Counted from the first letter of the stretch, positions 9,150 through 17,088 are shown. The stretch is 64,000 nt of DNA from Roseivirga sp. UBA6061 (GCA_002427745.1 DIYF01000004.1:34139-98138), one strand, 5' to 3'. Made by a program: numbers and translations. Notes: generated by a model not told the origin, from the letters alone.

Positions 9150-9746
9150 ATGAGGACCGGAAAAAGAATTTTTGGGATAGACTATGGCAGTAAAATGGCA
9201 GGTACTACGGTAGTAGCCTATGAGGCTGAAGGCCAGGTGATTTTCTCGTCTTCGGCAAAAGGAAAAGATGCTGACCTGATGATTCTCAGTCTGGTCGAAG
9301 AGCTGAACCCTGACCTGGTGGCCATTGATGCTCCCTTATCACTACCGGGGGTCTATACAGGTATTGAAGGATGCTCTGACTATTTCTATCGTGAATGTGA
9401 TAAACTGACCAAAGCGATGTCTCCCATGTTTCTGGGGGGGCTTACGGCAAGGGCTATGAAGCTGGCGGCTAAGCTGAAGGCTGAGGGGATACAGGTAATT
9501 GAGGCTTATCCGGTAAAAGCGGGAAATGATCTGGGGCTTAAGCGCTTTGGTTACCGGGACAAACAACCCGATCTGGATGGCCTGTTCCGGGAACTTCATC
9601 TGAAAACAGGCATTGACCTGTGCCGATACGAAAAGCTCACCGGACACCAGATTGATGCCGCTTTGGCCTTGCATATAGGCCGGAAATACGCAGCTGACCA
9701 GGCTGGTATACTGGGGAGTCTTCCCGAGGGAATTATCTGTTACTGA
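9150..9746 (+). CDS. DUF429 family protein, predicted RNase H-fold nuclease
   Basis: 198 residues. The RNase H-like acidic residues are present: FGIDYG (first Asp, about residue 10), AIDAPLS (second, about 60), EAYP (Glu, about 123) and HQIDAALAL (Asp, about 173). In the DUF429 family these are predicted to bind a metal ion; no reaction has been established to my knowledge. The gene runs divergently from the TlpA-like gene (44 bp) and its end overlaps the convergent glycosyltransferase gene by 14 bp. Confidence 0.8.
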   Translation: MRTGKRIFGIDYGSKMAGTTVVAYEAEGQVIFSSSAKGKDADLMILSLVEELNPDLVAIDAPLSLPGVYTGIEGCSDYFYRECDKLTKAMSPMFLGGLTARAMKLAAKLKAEGIQVIEAYPVKAGNDLGLKRFGYRDKQPDLDGLFRELHLKTGIDLCRYEKLTGHQIDAALALHIGRKYAADQAGILGSLPEGIICY

Positions 9747-10878
9747 TACTTAAGCCGGGCAGACCCGGCCAGTATTTAAAGGCTCTTCTCCGGGTATTGG
9801 GCACGAAGCTTTCCACCTCTTTCAGTAAAATAGTTTCGTAAAGGTGAACCCAGTCTTTGAAGCGATTGTGTTCATTTTTTCTCGTGGAGAGGTAATTCAA
9901 AAAGGGCCCCAGCTCAAATCTGTCAGAGCTGATGCCGGCTCCTGCCTGTACGGCATCCAGGGCGTTGCAGGCTTGCTCGTACTGCTGTGCTACCGGTACC
10001 ATCATTACGGGTTTGTCCAGGTACATGGCCTCACAGATAGATTCAAAGCCCGCAGTACTGACATAGCCCATACAGCCGGCCATCAGCTTCAGAAACTTCT
10101 GATCGTTTATATAATGAAAGGTAAGTCCCGGGCGGGGCGACCATTCCTCACCGTGGTTCTTGTTGTCCCAGAAGCAGTGGATTTTGATTTTCTTGTTCTT
10201 GTCATGCCACTGCATAAGGTCCTGCGCATACCCCTTGTTGACAACATAGGCAAGGAGATAGTCGCCTGTTTCCGGAGTGAGGTCAAAGATTTCTCTTCTC
10301 ATGAGTGGCGGTGCAATTGTGAGTTTCTTTTTTGGAAAGGCGTAGTCCCGGAAAGAAAGCGCAATGGTACTGTGACTGTTCAGACCGGTGGCAAAATTGG
10401 TAAGTCTGAAGAGTTGTTTTTGCATAAAGCTGTGCAGGGCAAAGGGGAAATGCGGATGCCGGGCCAGGTACTGGTGTGCAATACTGATTCGCTTGACCCG
10501 CGGGTTAAATAGCGCGAAGTAGGCACCTCCCATCAGGTCGTAGAAATTGATCACAATTTGTGGCTGAGTTTCTTTGACTAGTCTGTGGATTTTCCTTAGC
10601 TCATGCACATACTTTGGCAGCGCAATCAAGTTATAGATGGCTGTTTTCCAAAGGTTGATAGAACGACTGTTTTTGTCATAGTAAAAGTTCGGGCTTTGTA
10701 TGTTGTGAACGACTGCTGAGGTTTTGGATGTAAAGTACCCGGGAACTTCTCTGCGTTTACAGGTGCCGATGGCAATAGCGACAACTTCATGTCCTGCCCG
10801 GTGAAGCATTTGCTCCATGGCCAGTGCCTGGGTCATATGGCCCCTGCCTTCACCCTGAACAATGAATAATACTTTCAT
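9733..10878 (-). CDS. GT-B fold glycosyltransferase (MurG/UGT-like)
   Basis: 381 residues. The N-terminus MKVLFIVQGEGRGHMTQALAM matches the glycine-rich acceptor loop of MurG/MGDG-synthase-like enzymes (GxGHxxxA). The C-terminal half has the nucleotide-sugar region (GYVSTAGFESICEAMYLDKPVMMVPVA). No membrane segment; probably peripheral at the inner membrane. The phosphatase gene lies 1 bp upstream on the same strand, so the two are almost certainly co-translated. Acceptor unknown; a lipid acceptor is likely from the family. Likely product: a glycolipid or a lipid-linked sugar. Confidence 0.85.
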   Translation of the reverse strand: MKVLFIVQGEGRGHMTQALAMEQMLHRAGHEVVAIAIGTCKRREVPGYFTSKTSAVVHNIQSPNFYYDKNSRSINLWKTAIYNLIALPKYVHELRKIHRLVKETQPQIVINFYDLMGGAYFALFNPRVKRISIAHQYLARHPHFPFALHSFMQKQLFRLTNFATGLNSHSTIALSFRDYAFPKKKLTIAPPLMRREIFDLTPETGDYLLAYVVNKGYAQDLMQWHDKNKKIKIHCFWDNKNHGEEWSPRPGLTFHYINDQKFLKLMAGCMGYVSTAGFESICEAMYLDKPVMMVPVAQQYEQACNALDAVQAGAGISSDRFELGPFLNYLSTRKNEHNRFKDWVHLYETILLKEVESFVPNTRRRAFKYWPGLPGLSISNR

Positions 10879-10879
10879 A

Positions 10880-11746
10880 TCAAACTGCTTCAGATTGTGA
10901 GGGAAGGTTCAGTCCTGCGAAGTAGCCTTGCAAATCGATCGGGGTACCGGCCTCTGTCTCATGCTGATCATCACTCAGACTGTCAGTGGTCATTGCAGGT
11001 TTGCTTTTTTGGGTTTCTGCATAGTACACCAGGCTCCATTCACCGTCATGGGTTTCTACCAGGGCTGTGAGAGATTCTACCCAGTCACCGGAGTTCAGGT
11101 ATTGAATTCCGTCAATTTCTTTCATGGCCGGCTGGTGAATATGCCCGCAAATGATGCCATTACAGTTCTTGTACCGGGCCATAGAGGCGAGCTGCTTCTC
11201 GTAATCCCCGATATACTTTACCGCCCTTTTTACTTTTGATTTTATTGCCTGCGAAAGAGAGTAATAGGGCAGCCCCTTCTTTTTTCTCCGGTAGTTGTAC
11301 TGTCTGTTGAGCCAGAGCAGGAAAGTATAACCGGTATCTCCCAGCTTGGCAATCCATTTGAACTGGGTGGTGATAGAGTCGAATACATCACCATGAACGA
11401 TATAGTATTTTTTACCATGGGATTCATACACCATGTCACGCTGAATGGTGAGATTACCCATAGTGAATGGCAGGATCTGGTCCAGAAAATCATCGTGATT
11501 CCCACGGATGTAGGTCACCTTGGTACCGTCCTGCTCTATCATCTTAAGAATGCGCGTAAAGAAACGTGTATGTTTCCTTTTCCACTTTCCGGACTTCTTA
11601 AGTTGCCAGGCATCAATGATGTCTCCGTTGAGAATCAGGTTATCACATTTGTACTGTTTCAGGAATCTGACAAGCTCTCTTGACTTGGAGCCTTTAGTTC
11701 CGAGATGAACGTCTGATATGACGATAGTTTTACAAGTGTTCTTCAT
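10880..11746 (-). CDS. LpxH-like calcineurin-fold phosphoesterase
   Basis: About 288 residues from the ATG at 11746; the TTG at 11767 would add seven. All metallophosphoesterase motifs are present: SDVHLG, GDIIDAW, GNHDDFL, VHGDVFD and GHIHQP. Annotation pipelines often call this group UDP-2,3-diacylglucosamine diphosphatase, but the true lpxH of this window is at 21328-22092, so this one probably has another substrate. It is tightly linked to the glycosyltransferase gene downstream, which suggests both act on the same lipid or phospho-sugar. A basic stretch of about 40 residues (YNYRRKKKGLPYYSLSQAIK) may contact the membrane. Confidence 0.85.
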   Translation of the reverse strand: MKNTCKTIVISDVHLGTKGSKSRELVRFLKQYKCDNLILNGDIIDAWQLKKSGKWKRKHTRFFTRILKMIEQDGTKVTYIRGNHDDFLDQILPFTMGNLTIQRDMVYESHGKKYYIVHGDVFDSITTQFKWIAKLGDTGYTFLLWLNRQYNYRRKKKGLPYYSLSQAIKSKVKRAVKYIGDYEKQLASMARYKNCNGIICGHIHQPAMKEIDGIQYLNSGDWVESLTALVETHDGEWSLVYYAETQKSKPAMTTDSLSDDQHETEAGTPIDLQGYFAGLNLPSQSEAV

Positions 11747-11818
11747 AGGTGAGGGGGCTTTAGTCAATTAACAAAAGCATCATCACCTTACGATAAAGGC
11801 TATTTTATCTTAATGATA

Positions 11819-11842
11819 TAAAAAAAGGCACTTCATTGTGCC
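11819..11842 (-). terminator. Intrinsic terminator after the acyl carrier protein gene
   Basis: On the minus strand GGCAC-AATGAA-GTGCC followed by TTTTTTT, 41 bp beyond the stop codon at 11883. Confidence 0.75.
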
Positions 11843-11882
11843 CGGGTAATTTTGACTTAATCTTAGAGAGAATAGGAAGATG

Positions 11883-12122
11883 TTATTCAGTAGTCTTTTC
11901 TTCTATATAGGAGACTGCCTGACCGAGGGTTTGCAATCTTTCTGCATCGCTGTCCGGAATTCTGATATTGAAGGTCTGCTCGAATTCCATAACAATCTCG
12001 GCATAGTCCAGAGAATCGATGCCCAGGTCTTTGATGAAGTTGGCATCAAGGGTAGCTTCTGTCGGGGCAATACCTATTTTTTCGACTAGTATTTGCGTTA
12101 CGGTATCTTGGATGTCGCTCAT
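11883..12122 (-). CDS. Acyl carrier protein
   Basis: 79 residues, normal size. The phosphopantetheine attachment motif is LGIDSLDYAEIVM, with Ser37 as the modified residue. Acidic throughout, as expected. It carries acyl chains in fatty-acid or related synthesis. It is not beside the usual fab genes (fabD, fabG, fabF), which leaves open whether it is the main AcpP or a dedicated carrier. The 3' terminator and 50-bp gap to the histidine kinase gene suggest a single-gene unit or the end of the regulator operon. Confidence 0.9.
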   Translation of the reverse strand: MSDIQDTVTQILVEKIGIAPTEATLDANFIKDLGIDSLDYAEIVMEFEQTFNIRIPDSDAERLQTLGQAVSYIEEKTTE

Positions 12123-12172
12123 GGGGTGGTGATCGCTGGATTCGGTCGGAAGATAGTCGATTTAAATAAAAA

Positions 12173-13522
12173 TTAAAACCTCAGTGTAAATTCGGTTCCT
12201 TCATTCATAACCGATTTGACGCTTATAGCACCTCCGTGCTTTCTCATGATTTGCTTGGACAAACTCAGCCCTATTCCTGACCCCTGCTTCTTGGTGGTAA
12301 AGAAGGGAATGAAGATTTTGCTAAGTGCTTCTTCGTCTATGCCTGATCCATTGTCTCTGATCACGAGACAAGGACGATCATACTCGTTTTTAAAGACTTT
12401 GAGAATAATAAATTTCTCACCCGTGTTTTCTGCCAGGGCGTGAATAGCATTCTGGAGTATGTTGATCAATACCTGGTCAATCAATTCCTTATCCATATTG
12501 ATCATCAGGTCTTTGGGCTTGATATCCAGATGCAGCTTTATGCCTTTGTTTTCAAGCTCGTGATTGAGCAGAATGAAGATATGATCCAGCACCTTGCTGA
12601 TGGACTCTTCGGCCAGTTTGGGTTCTGGAATCCGGGTGAGGTTTCTGAAGTCTGATACAAACCGTATGAGTCCCTCACTTCTCCGTTGAATAGTTTGTAC
12701 CGCCAGGTGCACATCTTCAAGATCTTCCGGATCTATATGCCTTTCCTCCTTCAGGTGCTCTACCAGCTCGCCATCTACCGTGGCAGCCAGAGATGAGATG
12801 GGGGTCACAGAATTCATAATCTCATGGGTAAGTACCCTGATAAGATTTTGCCAGGCATCCATCTCCTTTTCTTCCAGCTCTGACTGGATATTCTGTATGG
12901 AAACCAGCTTGAATTCTTCACCTCGCAGCACGAGCTCTATCACATAAATAGAAAGTTGTACTCGGGTACCCTCCCGGGTAAATTCAATCAGATCACTTCC
13001 TCCTGTTTTCAGCTTGATCAGTGACTCTACGAGTTTGGGGCTTACCTTACTGAGCTCAAAAATGCTGTTGATAGAATCGATCCCTATCAGTTTTTTGGCT
13101 GAGCTGTTGATGATCTGTATTTCCCCCAGTTTATTAAAGGTGATAAGCCCGATCCCGACATGCTGTACAATGGTTCGGAAGTAGTGATAGTTGGCTTCCT
13201 TATCTGCTCTGATTTCCCTGAACTTCTTGATTACCTTGTTAAACTCTGCATAGAGTGCATCCATGGAAGAGCCCCGGCCCCGTGTAGGGTAGGTGGTGGT
13301 GAAATCATCATACTTAATAGAGCTCAGAAAGCCGGCTATCTCGCGATTGGTTCTGTCCAGTAAGCGAATCAGCAGGTAGGTCTGTAATAGTATGAATACC
13401 ACCAGAAAGACGGTATTTACCGGGTTGGGCGCTTCAAATATGACATAAGAGAGCACAATGATACTGGCCACTAACAGTATCACCCGGAAAAAAATAATCA
13501 GCTTTAAATTCTTAAAGCCCAT
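12173..13522 (-). CDS. NtrY-like sensor histidine kinase
   Basis: 449 residues. Two adjacent membrane helices (about 8-25 and 30-48) are followed by a HAMP-like or linker region and a PAS domain (about 115-215, HVGIGLITFNKLGEIQIINSSA). The H-box is LTHEIMNSVTPISS, the N-box NILQNAIHAL, then DNGSGID and the G2 box GSGIGLSLSKQIM. The FFTTK motif is present. This architecture with almost no periplasmic part points to sensing of a membrane or cytoplasmic signal. The start overlaps the end of the sigma-54 regulator gene by 11 bp, so regulator and kinase are co-translated. Confidence 0.93.
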   Translation of the reverse strand: MGFKNLKLIIFFRVILLVASIIVLSYVIFEAPNPVNTVFLVVFILLQTYLLIRLLDRTNREIAGFLSSIKYDDFTTTYPTRGRGSSMDALYAEFNKVIKKFREIRADKEANYHYFRTIVQHVGIGLITFNKLGEIQIINSSAKKLIGIDSINSIFELSKVSPKLVESLIKLKTGGSDLIEFTREGTRVQLSIYVIELVLRGEEFKLVSIQNIQSELEEKEMDAWQNLIRVLTHEIMNSVTPISSLAATVDGELVEHLKEERHIDPEDLEDVHLAVQTIQRRSEGLIRFVSDFRNLTRIPEPKLAEESISKVLDHIFILLNHELENKGIKLHLDIKPKDLMINMDKELIDQVLINILQNAIHALAENTGEKFIILKVFKNEYDRPCLVIRDNGSGIDEEALSKIFIPFFTTKKQGSGIGLSLSKQIMRKHGGAISVKSVMNEGTEFTLRF

Positions 13523-14888
13523 GCTTTTCTAATCTTCTGTAGAGCGAAGCACGCGTGAGGCCCAGCTCCTTGGCAGCTTTGGAGATATTGCCGGAGTGCT
13601 TGTTGATAGCTTTGGTGATCACGTTCTTTTCTACTTCATCCAGGTTGAAGTTATCGACTGCATCATTGTTACTGTCTACTTTTTGTACCAGGAAGAAGAA
13701 GTCGTCAGGAGCCAGGGTATTGCCTTCGCTCATGATGATGGCGCGCTCTATGGCATGCTGCAGCTCGCGAATATTACCAGGCCAGCTATACTTCTGTAAT
13801 TTCTTATAAGTAGCAGCCGCTACTTTTTTCGGTGGTTTTCTGTATTTCTCGCAATACACTTTTACAAAGTGATCTGTGAGCTGGAAGATGTCGTCCTGTC
13901 TTTCTCTTAAGGGAGGCAGGTGTATCTCTACGGTGTTGATCCGGTAAAGCAAATCCTGCCTGAAGGTGTTTTCGGCCACCATATCATATACAGGCATGTT
14001 GGTTGCACAAATCAGCCTTATGTCAATCGGTACTGATTTGTTGGACCCGATACGTGTCACTTCACGCCTCTGTATGGCGGTAAGTAGTTTGGACTGAAGA
14101 GGCATGCTGAGGTTGCCTATCTCATCCAGAAAGAGAGATCCGCCAGAAGCGACTTCAAAGCGCCCGGCTCTGTCTTCTTTGGCGTCTGTAAAAGCTCCCT
14201 TCTTATGTCCGAAAAGCTCACTTTCAAACAGGGTTTCTGTGATCGCTCCCATATCCACACCTACAAAAACATTGTCTTTGCGCAGTGAGCGCTGATGGAT
14301 GGCCCGGGATACCAGTTCTTTACCTGTACCGTTTTCTCCCAGGATCAACACATTGGCGTCAGTACCGGCTACTTTATCTATAATGGAAAAGACATTCTGC
14401 ATGGCAGGGGAGTCTCCGATAATGTCTTTGAAAGGCTTATTGATATCTGCCTCCAATTGCTTCTTCGCATTCTTCAGCTTGTCTACTTCTTTGTAAGACT
14501 GCTTCAGTTTGATGGCTGCTGAGAGGGTGGCAATGAGTTTTTCGTTTTGCCAGGGTTTTAAAACAAAATCCGTAGCGCCTTCTTTCAGTGCCTGTACTGC
14601 CATCTCCACATCACCAAATGCCGTGATCAGAATAACAACAGCCGAGGGGTCTGCTTCGAGAATCTGTTGAAGCCAATAAAATCCTTCTTTACCACTGGTA
14701 ATATCCTTACTGAAGTTCATATCCAGCAGAATCACGTCATAGGTCCCGTTGTTCATTAAGAAGGGAATCTTCTTCGGGTTTTTCTCGATAATTACCTCTT
14801 TGGCGTGCTTCTTTAAAAGGAGTTTAGCAGCGATTAATACGTCTTCATCATCATCAATGATGAGAATTTTACCTAATTCTTTATCCAC
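13512..14888 (-). CDS. Sigma-54-dependent response regulator (NtrC/AtoC family)
   Basis: 458 residues starting with GTG (no in-frame ATG upstream). Receiver domain with phospho-acceptor D56 (ILLDMNFS), AAA+ domain with Walker A GENGTGKE (184-191), sensor loop GAFTDA (231-236) and Walker B LFLDEIGNL, and a C-terminal Fis-type helix-turn-helix (GNISKAAKELGLTRASLYRRL). The usual loop is GAFTGA; Gly to Asp is common among Bacteroidota members, so it need not mean loss of function. It should activate sigma-54 promoters. Two candidates with the right spacing lie in the divergent operon, together with repeated GTTC half-sites that could be its enhancers. Confidence 0.95.
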   Translation of the reverse strand: MDKELGKILIIDDDEDVLIAAKLLLKKHAKEVIIEKNPKKIPFLMNNGTYDVILLDMNFSKDITSGKEGFYWLQQILEADPSAVVILITAFGDVEMAVQALKEGATDFVLKPWQNEKLIATLSAAIKLKQSYKEVDKLKNAKKQLEADINKPFKDIIGDSPAMQNVFSIIDKVAGTDANVLILGENGTGKELVSRAIHQRSLRKDNVFVGVDMGAITETLFESELFGHKKGAFTDAKEDRAGRFEVASGGSLFLDEIGNLSMPLQSKLLTAIQRREVTRIGSNKSVPIDIRLICATNMPVYDMVAENTFRQDLLYRINTVEIHLPPLRERQDDIFQLTDHFVKVYCEKYRKPPKKVAAATYKKLQKYSWPGNIRELQHAIERAIIMSEGNTLAPDDFFFLVQKVDSNNDAVDNFNLDEVEKNVITKAINKHSGNISKAAKELGLTRASLYRRLEKHGL

Positions 14889-14981
14889 GAAAAATGTGTT
14901 TTAAAACAACTGTGCGATAGCGTACCTAAATAGTGCCAATCTCATAATTGTCAGTAAATCAATGAATTACACTCGGTTGGT

Positions 14982-14997
14982 TGTTCGCAATCGTTCA
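14982..14997 (+). promoter_or_regulatory. Candidate enhancer site 1 (TGTTC-N5-CGTTCA)
   Basis: TGTTCGCAATCGTTCA. Two GTTC half-sites begin 10 bp apart. The same pattern recurs at 15312 and 16935. It lies ~95 bp upstream of the regulator start and ~430 bp from the first HlyD promoter, a distance usable by sigma-54 activators, and it could also serve autoregulation. Confidence 0.45.
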
Positions 14998-15189
14998 AAA
15001 TGTGTAACGATTTCGGACAGTAATATAAGAGAAAAAACATTAAGGAACTTCATGAAACTATCGAGATGGTTTTTAATTCCGTTCTGGTATCTGATGTGAG
15101 ATAGCTGTATCTACAGGTGTTTGCTAACCTCCTGACAAAAAAAAGAGCAATTTTAGAGAGCCAGCGTTTTGTAAAAGTTAAAGAAGTGT

Positions 15190-15288
15190 TATATTGCACA
15201 CGTTGTTTTGAATTAATTTAGACATTAATTCAGATATTTTGAGTTTTTGACCTTTGGGCTCGGTTCTGACCAAACCGAGCCTTTTTTT
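15190..15288 (+). ncRNA. Candidate small RNA with its own promoter and terminator
   Basis: A promoter-like pair, TTTTG at 15167 and TATATTG at 15190, is followed ~60 bp later by a strong intrinsic terminator: GGCTCGGTT, 7-nt loop, AACCGAGCC, TTTTTTT (15257-15288). No gene ends upstream on this strand and the sigma-54 promoter lies downstream of the terminator, so the terminator must serve a separate short transcript of roughly 85 nt. The -7 element is one base short of the TAnnTTTG consensus. No RNA family is recognised. Start position is approximate. Confidence 0.4.
15257..15288 (+). terminator. Intrinsic terminator with no upstream gene
   Basis: Nine-pair GC-rich stem GGCTCGGTT/AACCGAGCC with loop CTGACCA and a seven-T run. 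The minus-strand reading has no T-run, so it acts on plus-strand transcripts only. Confidence 0.8.
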
Positions 15289-15311
15289 ATGCTCAAAAGC
15301 TTCCTTACGGT

Positions 15312-15338
15312 TGTTCATTAACGTTCATTTTTTGAACG
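15312..15338 (+). promoter_or_regulatory. Candidate enhancer site 2 upstream of the first HlyD gene
   Basis: TGTTCATTAACGTTCA gives two direct GTTC half-sites 10 bp apart; CGTTCA then forms a perfect inverted repeat with TGAACG after a 5-nt gap (15322-15338). It ends ~75 bp upstream of the -24 element, a typical place for binding by an NtrC-family activator. Confidence 0.55.
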
Positions 15339-15413
15339 GAATAAATACACTCCCCCTTTATTGATTTTACTAGTGAATTATTTAAGTGCCTGATATTCAG
15401 TGTTTTGATTTTG

Positions 15414-15428
15414 TGGCATTCTTGTTGG
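15414..15428 (+). promoter_or_regulatory. Sigma-54 promoter candidate for the first HlyD gene
   Basis: TGGCAT-TCTTG-TTGG matches the TGGCAC-N5-TTGC consensus at 8 of 10 defined bases, with exact -24/-12 spacing. Start of transcription would fall near 15440, ~24 bp before the ATG. The gene for a sigma-54 activator is divergent and adjacent. Confidence 0.65.
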
Positions 15429-15463
15429 CATGCCTGGGTCGGACTAGAAATCAAAACAACACC

Positions 15464-16717
15464 ATGGATCGAAAAATCAAAAAGAAAATCTGGACCCCGA
15501 AGCGCATATTCACCATACTGGGTGGAGCGGGGATTGTTGCGCTTATGTTATCAGTCTTTGTTTTTTCAGATAAAGGCAAGAGTCTCAGGGTAGACAAGGA
15601 TAAGATTAGTATTGAGTCGGTGACTCAGGGAGCTTTTCAGGAGTTCATTCCTACAGAAGGTACTGTTCAGCCGAAAACCACCATCTTTCTGGATGCTGTA
15701 GTTGGAGGAAATGTAGAACAGAGGTTCCTGGAAGGAGGTGTTCAGGTACAGGCCGGAGATACGATTCTGAAGCTGGAAAACAGTGAGATTCAATTGAGCT
15801 ATATCCGGGAGCAGACTCAGACGAACAGACTGAGGAATGATATTGAGAATACCAACAATTCTCTGGAGCAGGCTTTGTTCAATTCCAGGAACGCGGTAAT
15901 TGCCCTGGGCTATGATATTGATGCGGCTGAAGACCTGTATAAAAGGAATCAGGTTTTGTGGAAAGAAAAGGTGATTTCGGAACAGGAGTACCTTAATTCC
16001 AAAAGAGCTTATGACCGGTTAATTGCTTCGAAGGATAATATCATAAGGCAGATGGAGTTTGACTCTATTAATGCGGCCACTACCATTAAGCAAAATAAGC
16101 TACGCCTGGTCACCTCAGAGGAAAGTCTGGAGATAGTTAAAGGCAGGTTGAACAGTCTTTGGGTGACGGCTCCTATCTCCGGTCTGTTGTCTACTGTAAA
16201 TGTAGAGTTGGGGCAGCGGGTTGGTCAGGGCCAGACTATTGCCCAGATAGATGATGTCAATGGGTTTAAGATTAATGCCAGGGTGGATCAACACTATTTG
16301 CCAAGAGTCTACGAAGGACTGAGAGGAAGCTTCGACTTCGATAATGGTACGTATAATCTCGTCATAAGAAAGAAGTTTCCCGAAATCATTAACGGACAGT
16401 TTGTAGTGGAAATGCTATTTGAAGGAGACGTACCGGAGAATATCAGAAGAGGGCAGACGATCTCTATCCGCTTACAACTCAGCGAAGAACGTCAGGCGGT
16501 AATGATACCCCGGGGCAGCTTCTTTCAGACGACCGGGGGCAACTGGATATTTGTGCTGGACGAGTCGGAGGAGTTTGCCGTAAGACGCAATATCAGAATT
16601 GGCAATCAAAATACGAGGCAGTATGAGGTGCTTGAAGGTTTGCAGCCGGGAGAAAAGGTCATTGTTTCATCTTATGATGGCTATGAAGACAAGGACAGGC
16701 TTATCATTCAGAAGTAG
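15464..16717 (+). CDS. HlyD/MacA-type periplasmic adaptor, copy 1
   Basis: 418 residues. A cytoplasmic basic start (MDRKIKKKIW), one membrane helix (about 17-36), a lipoyl/barrel-sandwich half (VQPKTTIFLDAVVGG), a long coiled-coil hairpin (about 110-215), the second lipoyl half (VTAPISGLLSTVNVELGQRVGQGQTIAQID) and a beta-barrel and membrane-proximal end. It links an inner-membrane ABC transporter to a TolC channel. The ATG at 15464 is chosen because copy 2 begins at the same residue and the sigma-54 promoter lies just upstream. It is about 85% identical by eye to copy 2; differences cluster in the membrane helix and the coiled-coil tip. Confidence 0.93.
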   Translation: MDRKIKKKIWTPKRIFTILGGAGIVALMLSVFVFSDKGKSLRVDKDKISIESVTQGAFQEFIPTEGTVQPKTTIFLDAVVGGNVEQRFLEGGVQVQAGDTILKLENSEIQLSYIREQTQTNRLRNDIENTNNSLEQALFNSRNAVIALGYDIDAAEDLYKRNQVLWKEKVISEQEYLNSKRAYDRLIASKDNIIRQMEFDSINAATTIKQNKLRLVTSEESLEIVKGRLNSLWVTAPISGLLSTVNVELGQRVGQGQTIAQIDDVNGFKINARVDQHYLPRVYEGLRGSFDFDNGTYNLVIRKKFPEIINGQFVVEMLFEGDVPENIRRGQTISIRLQLSEERQAVMIPRGSFFQTTGGNWIFVLDESEEFAVRRNIRIGNQNTRQYEVLEGLQPGEKVIVSSYDGYEDKDRLIIQK

Positions 16718-16924
16718 CAGGAATTAGCTGGCAAAGGCTACGGACTTACCTCTCAAAGATCAGAGCAGATTTTTGGGAGGTATTTTCGTTAACAGGCACT
16801 CTGGTATTGCGTGTTGAACCCATATGACTAAGTGCGTTGAACATGGCAAAGGGACACGAGGCTGCACGAGTTCTGAACGGATACGGAAAGTGCTGGTTGA
16901 GGATAGTTGTTTTAACATGAAAAG

Positions 16925-16960
16925 TGTTCGAAAGTGTTCATTATCGTTCAATTCTTGTTC
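16925..16960 (+). promoter_or_regulatory. Candidate enhancer array: four GTTC half-sites on one DNA face
   Basis: GTTC begins at 16926, 16936, 16946 and 16957, that is steps of 10, 10 and 11 bp, close to one helical turn each. The middle pair is TGTTC-ATTAT-CGTTCA, the same as sites 1 and 2. The array ends 77 bp upstream of the second sigma-54 promoter. Confidence 0.6.
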
Positions 16961-17036
16961 TAATTTTGTACACTTCGCCTAATGCTGGAATGTCTTATTT
17001 TTTGTTAAGTTGCTGTAATTCAACTGGTTGTAATTG

Positions 17037-17051
17037 TGGCACTCTTGTTGA
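17037..17051 (+). promoter_or_regulatory. Sigma-54 promoter candidate for the second HlyD gene
   Basis: TGGCAC-TCTTG-TTGA, nine of ten consensus bases, exact -24/-12 spacing, ~25 bp plus leader before the ATG at 17089. It shares the N5 spacer TCTTG with the first promoter, in line with duplication of the whole unit. Confidence 0.7.
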
Positions 17052-17088
17052 GTAAGGCTGTTCGGACTAGAAAACACCACACAATACA

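Larger units (their letters stand above)
14889..15463. other. 575-bp regulatory gap between the sigma-54 regulator and the efflux operon
   Basis: No protein gene is supported here. From left to right it holds a GTTC direct-repeat site (14982-14997), a short candidate transcript with a terminator (15190-15288), a second GTTC site with an inverted third copy (15312-15338), and a -24/-12 promoter (15414-15428) 36 bp before the first HlyD start codon. The rest is AT-rich without visible structure. Confidence 0.7.
16718..17088. other. 371-bp gap between the two adaptor genes
   Basis: No coding region supported. The last ~70 bp resemble the leader of copy 1 (TGTGGCA, CTTGTTG, GGACTAGAAA, ATG-GATCGAAAAATC), so the duplicated unit includes its promoter. 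The middle holds the GTTC array at 16925-16960. No terminator is visible after copy 1. Confidence 0.6.

Noticed and set aside
9844..10512. 222-codon open frame opposite to the GT-B glycosyltransferase gene
   Set aside because: The sense frame has clear motifs; this frame has none.
10880..11746. Calling this gene lpxH
   Set aside because: The LpxH cap region is found in the gene at 21328-22092 instead; a second true LpxH is unlikely.
16760..16951. 63-codon frame in the gap between HlyD genes
   Set aside because: It runs through the GTTC array, has no start signal, and has no counterpart upstream of copy 1.
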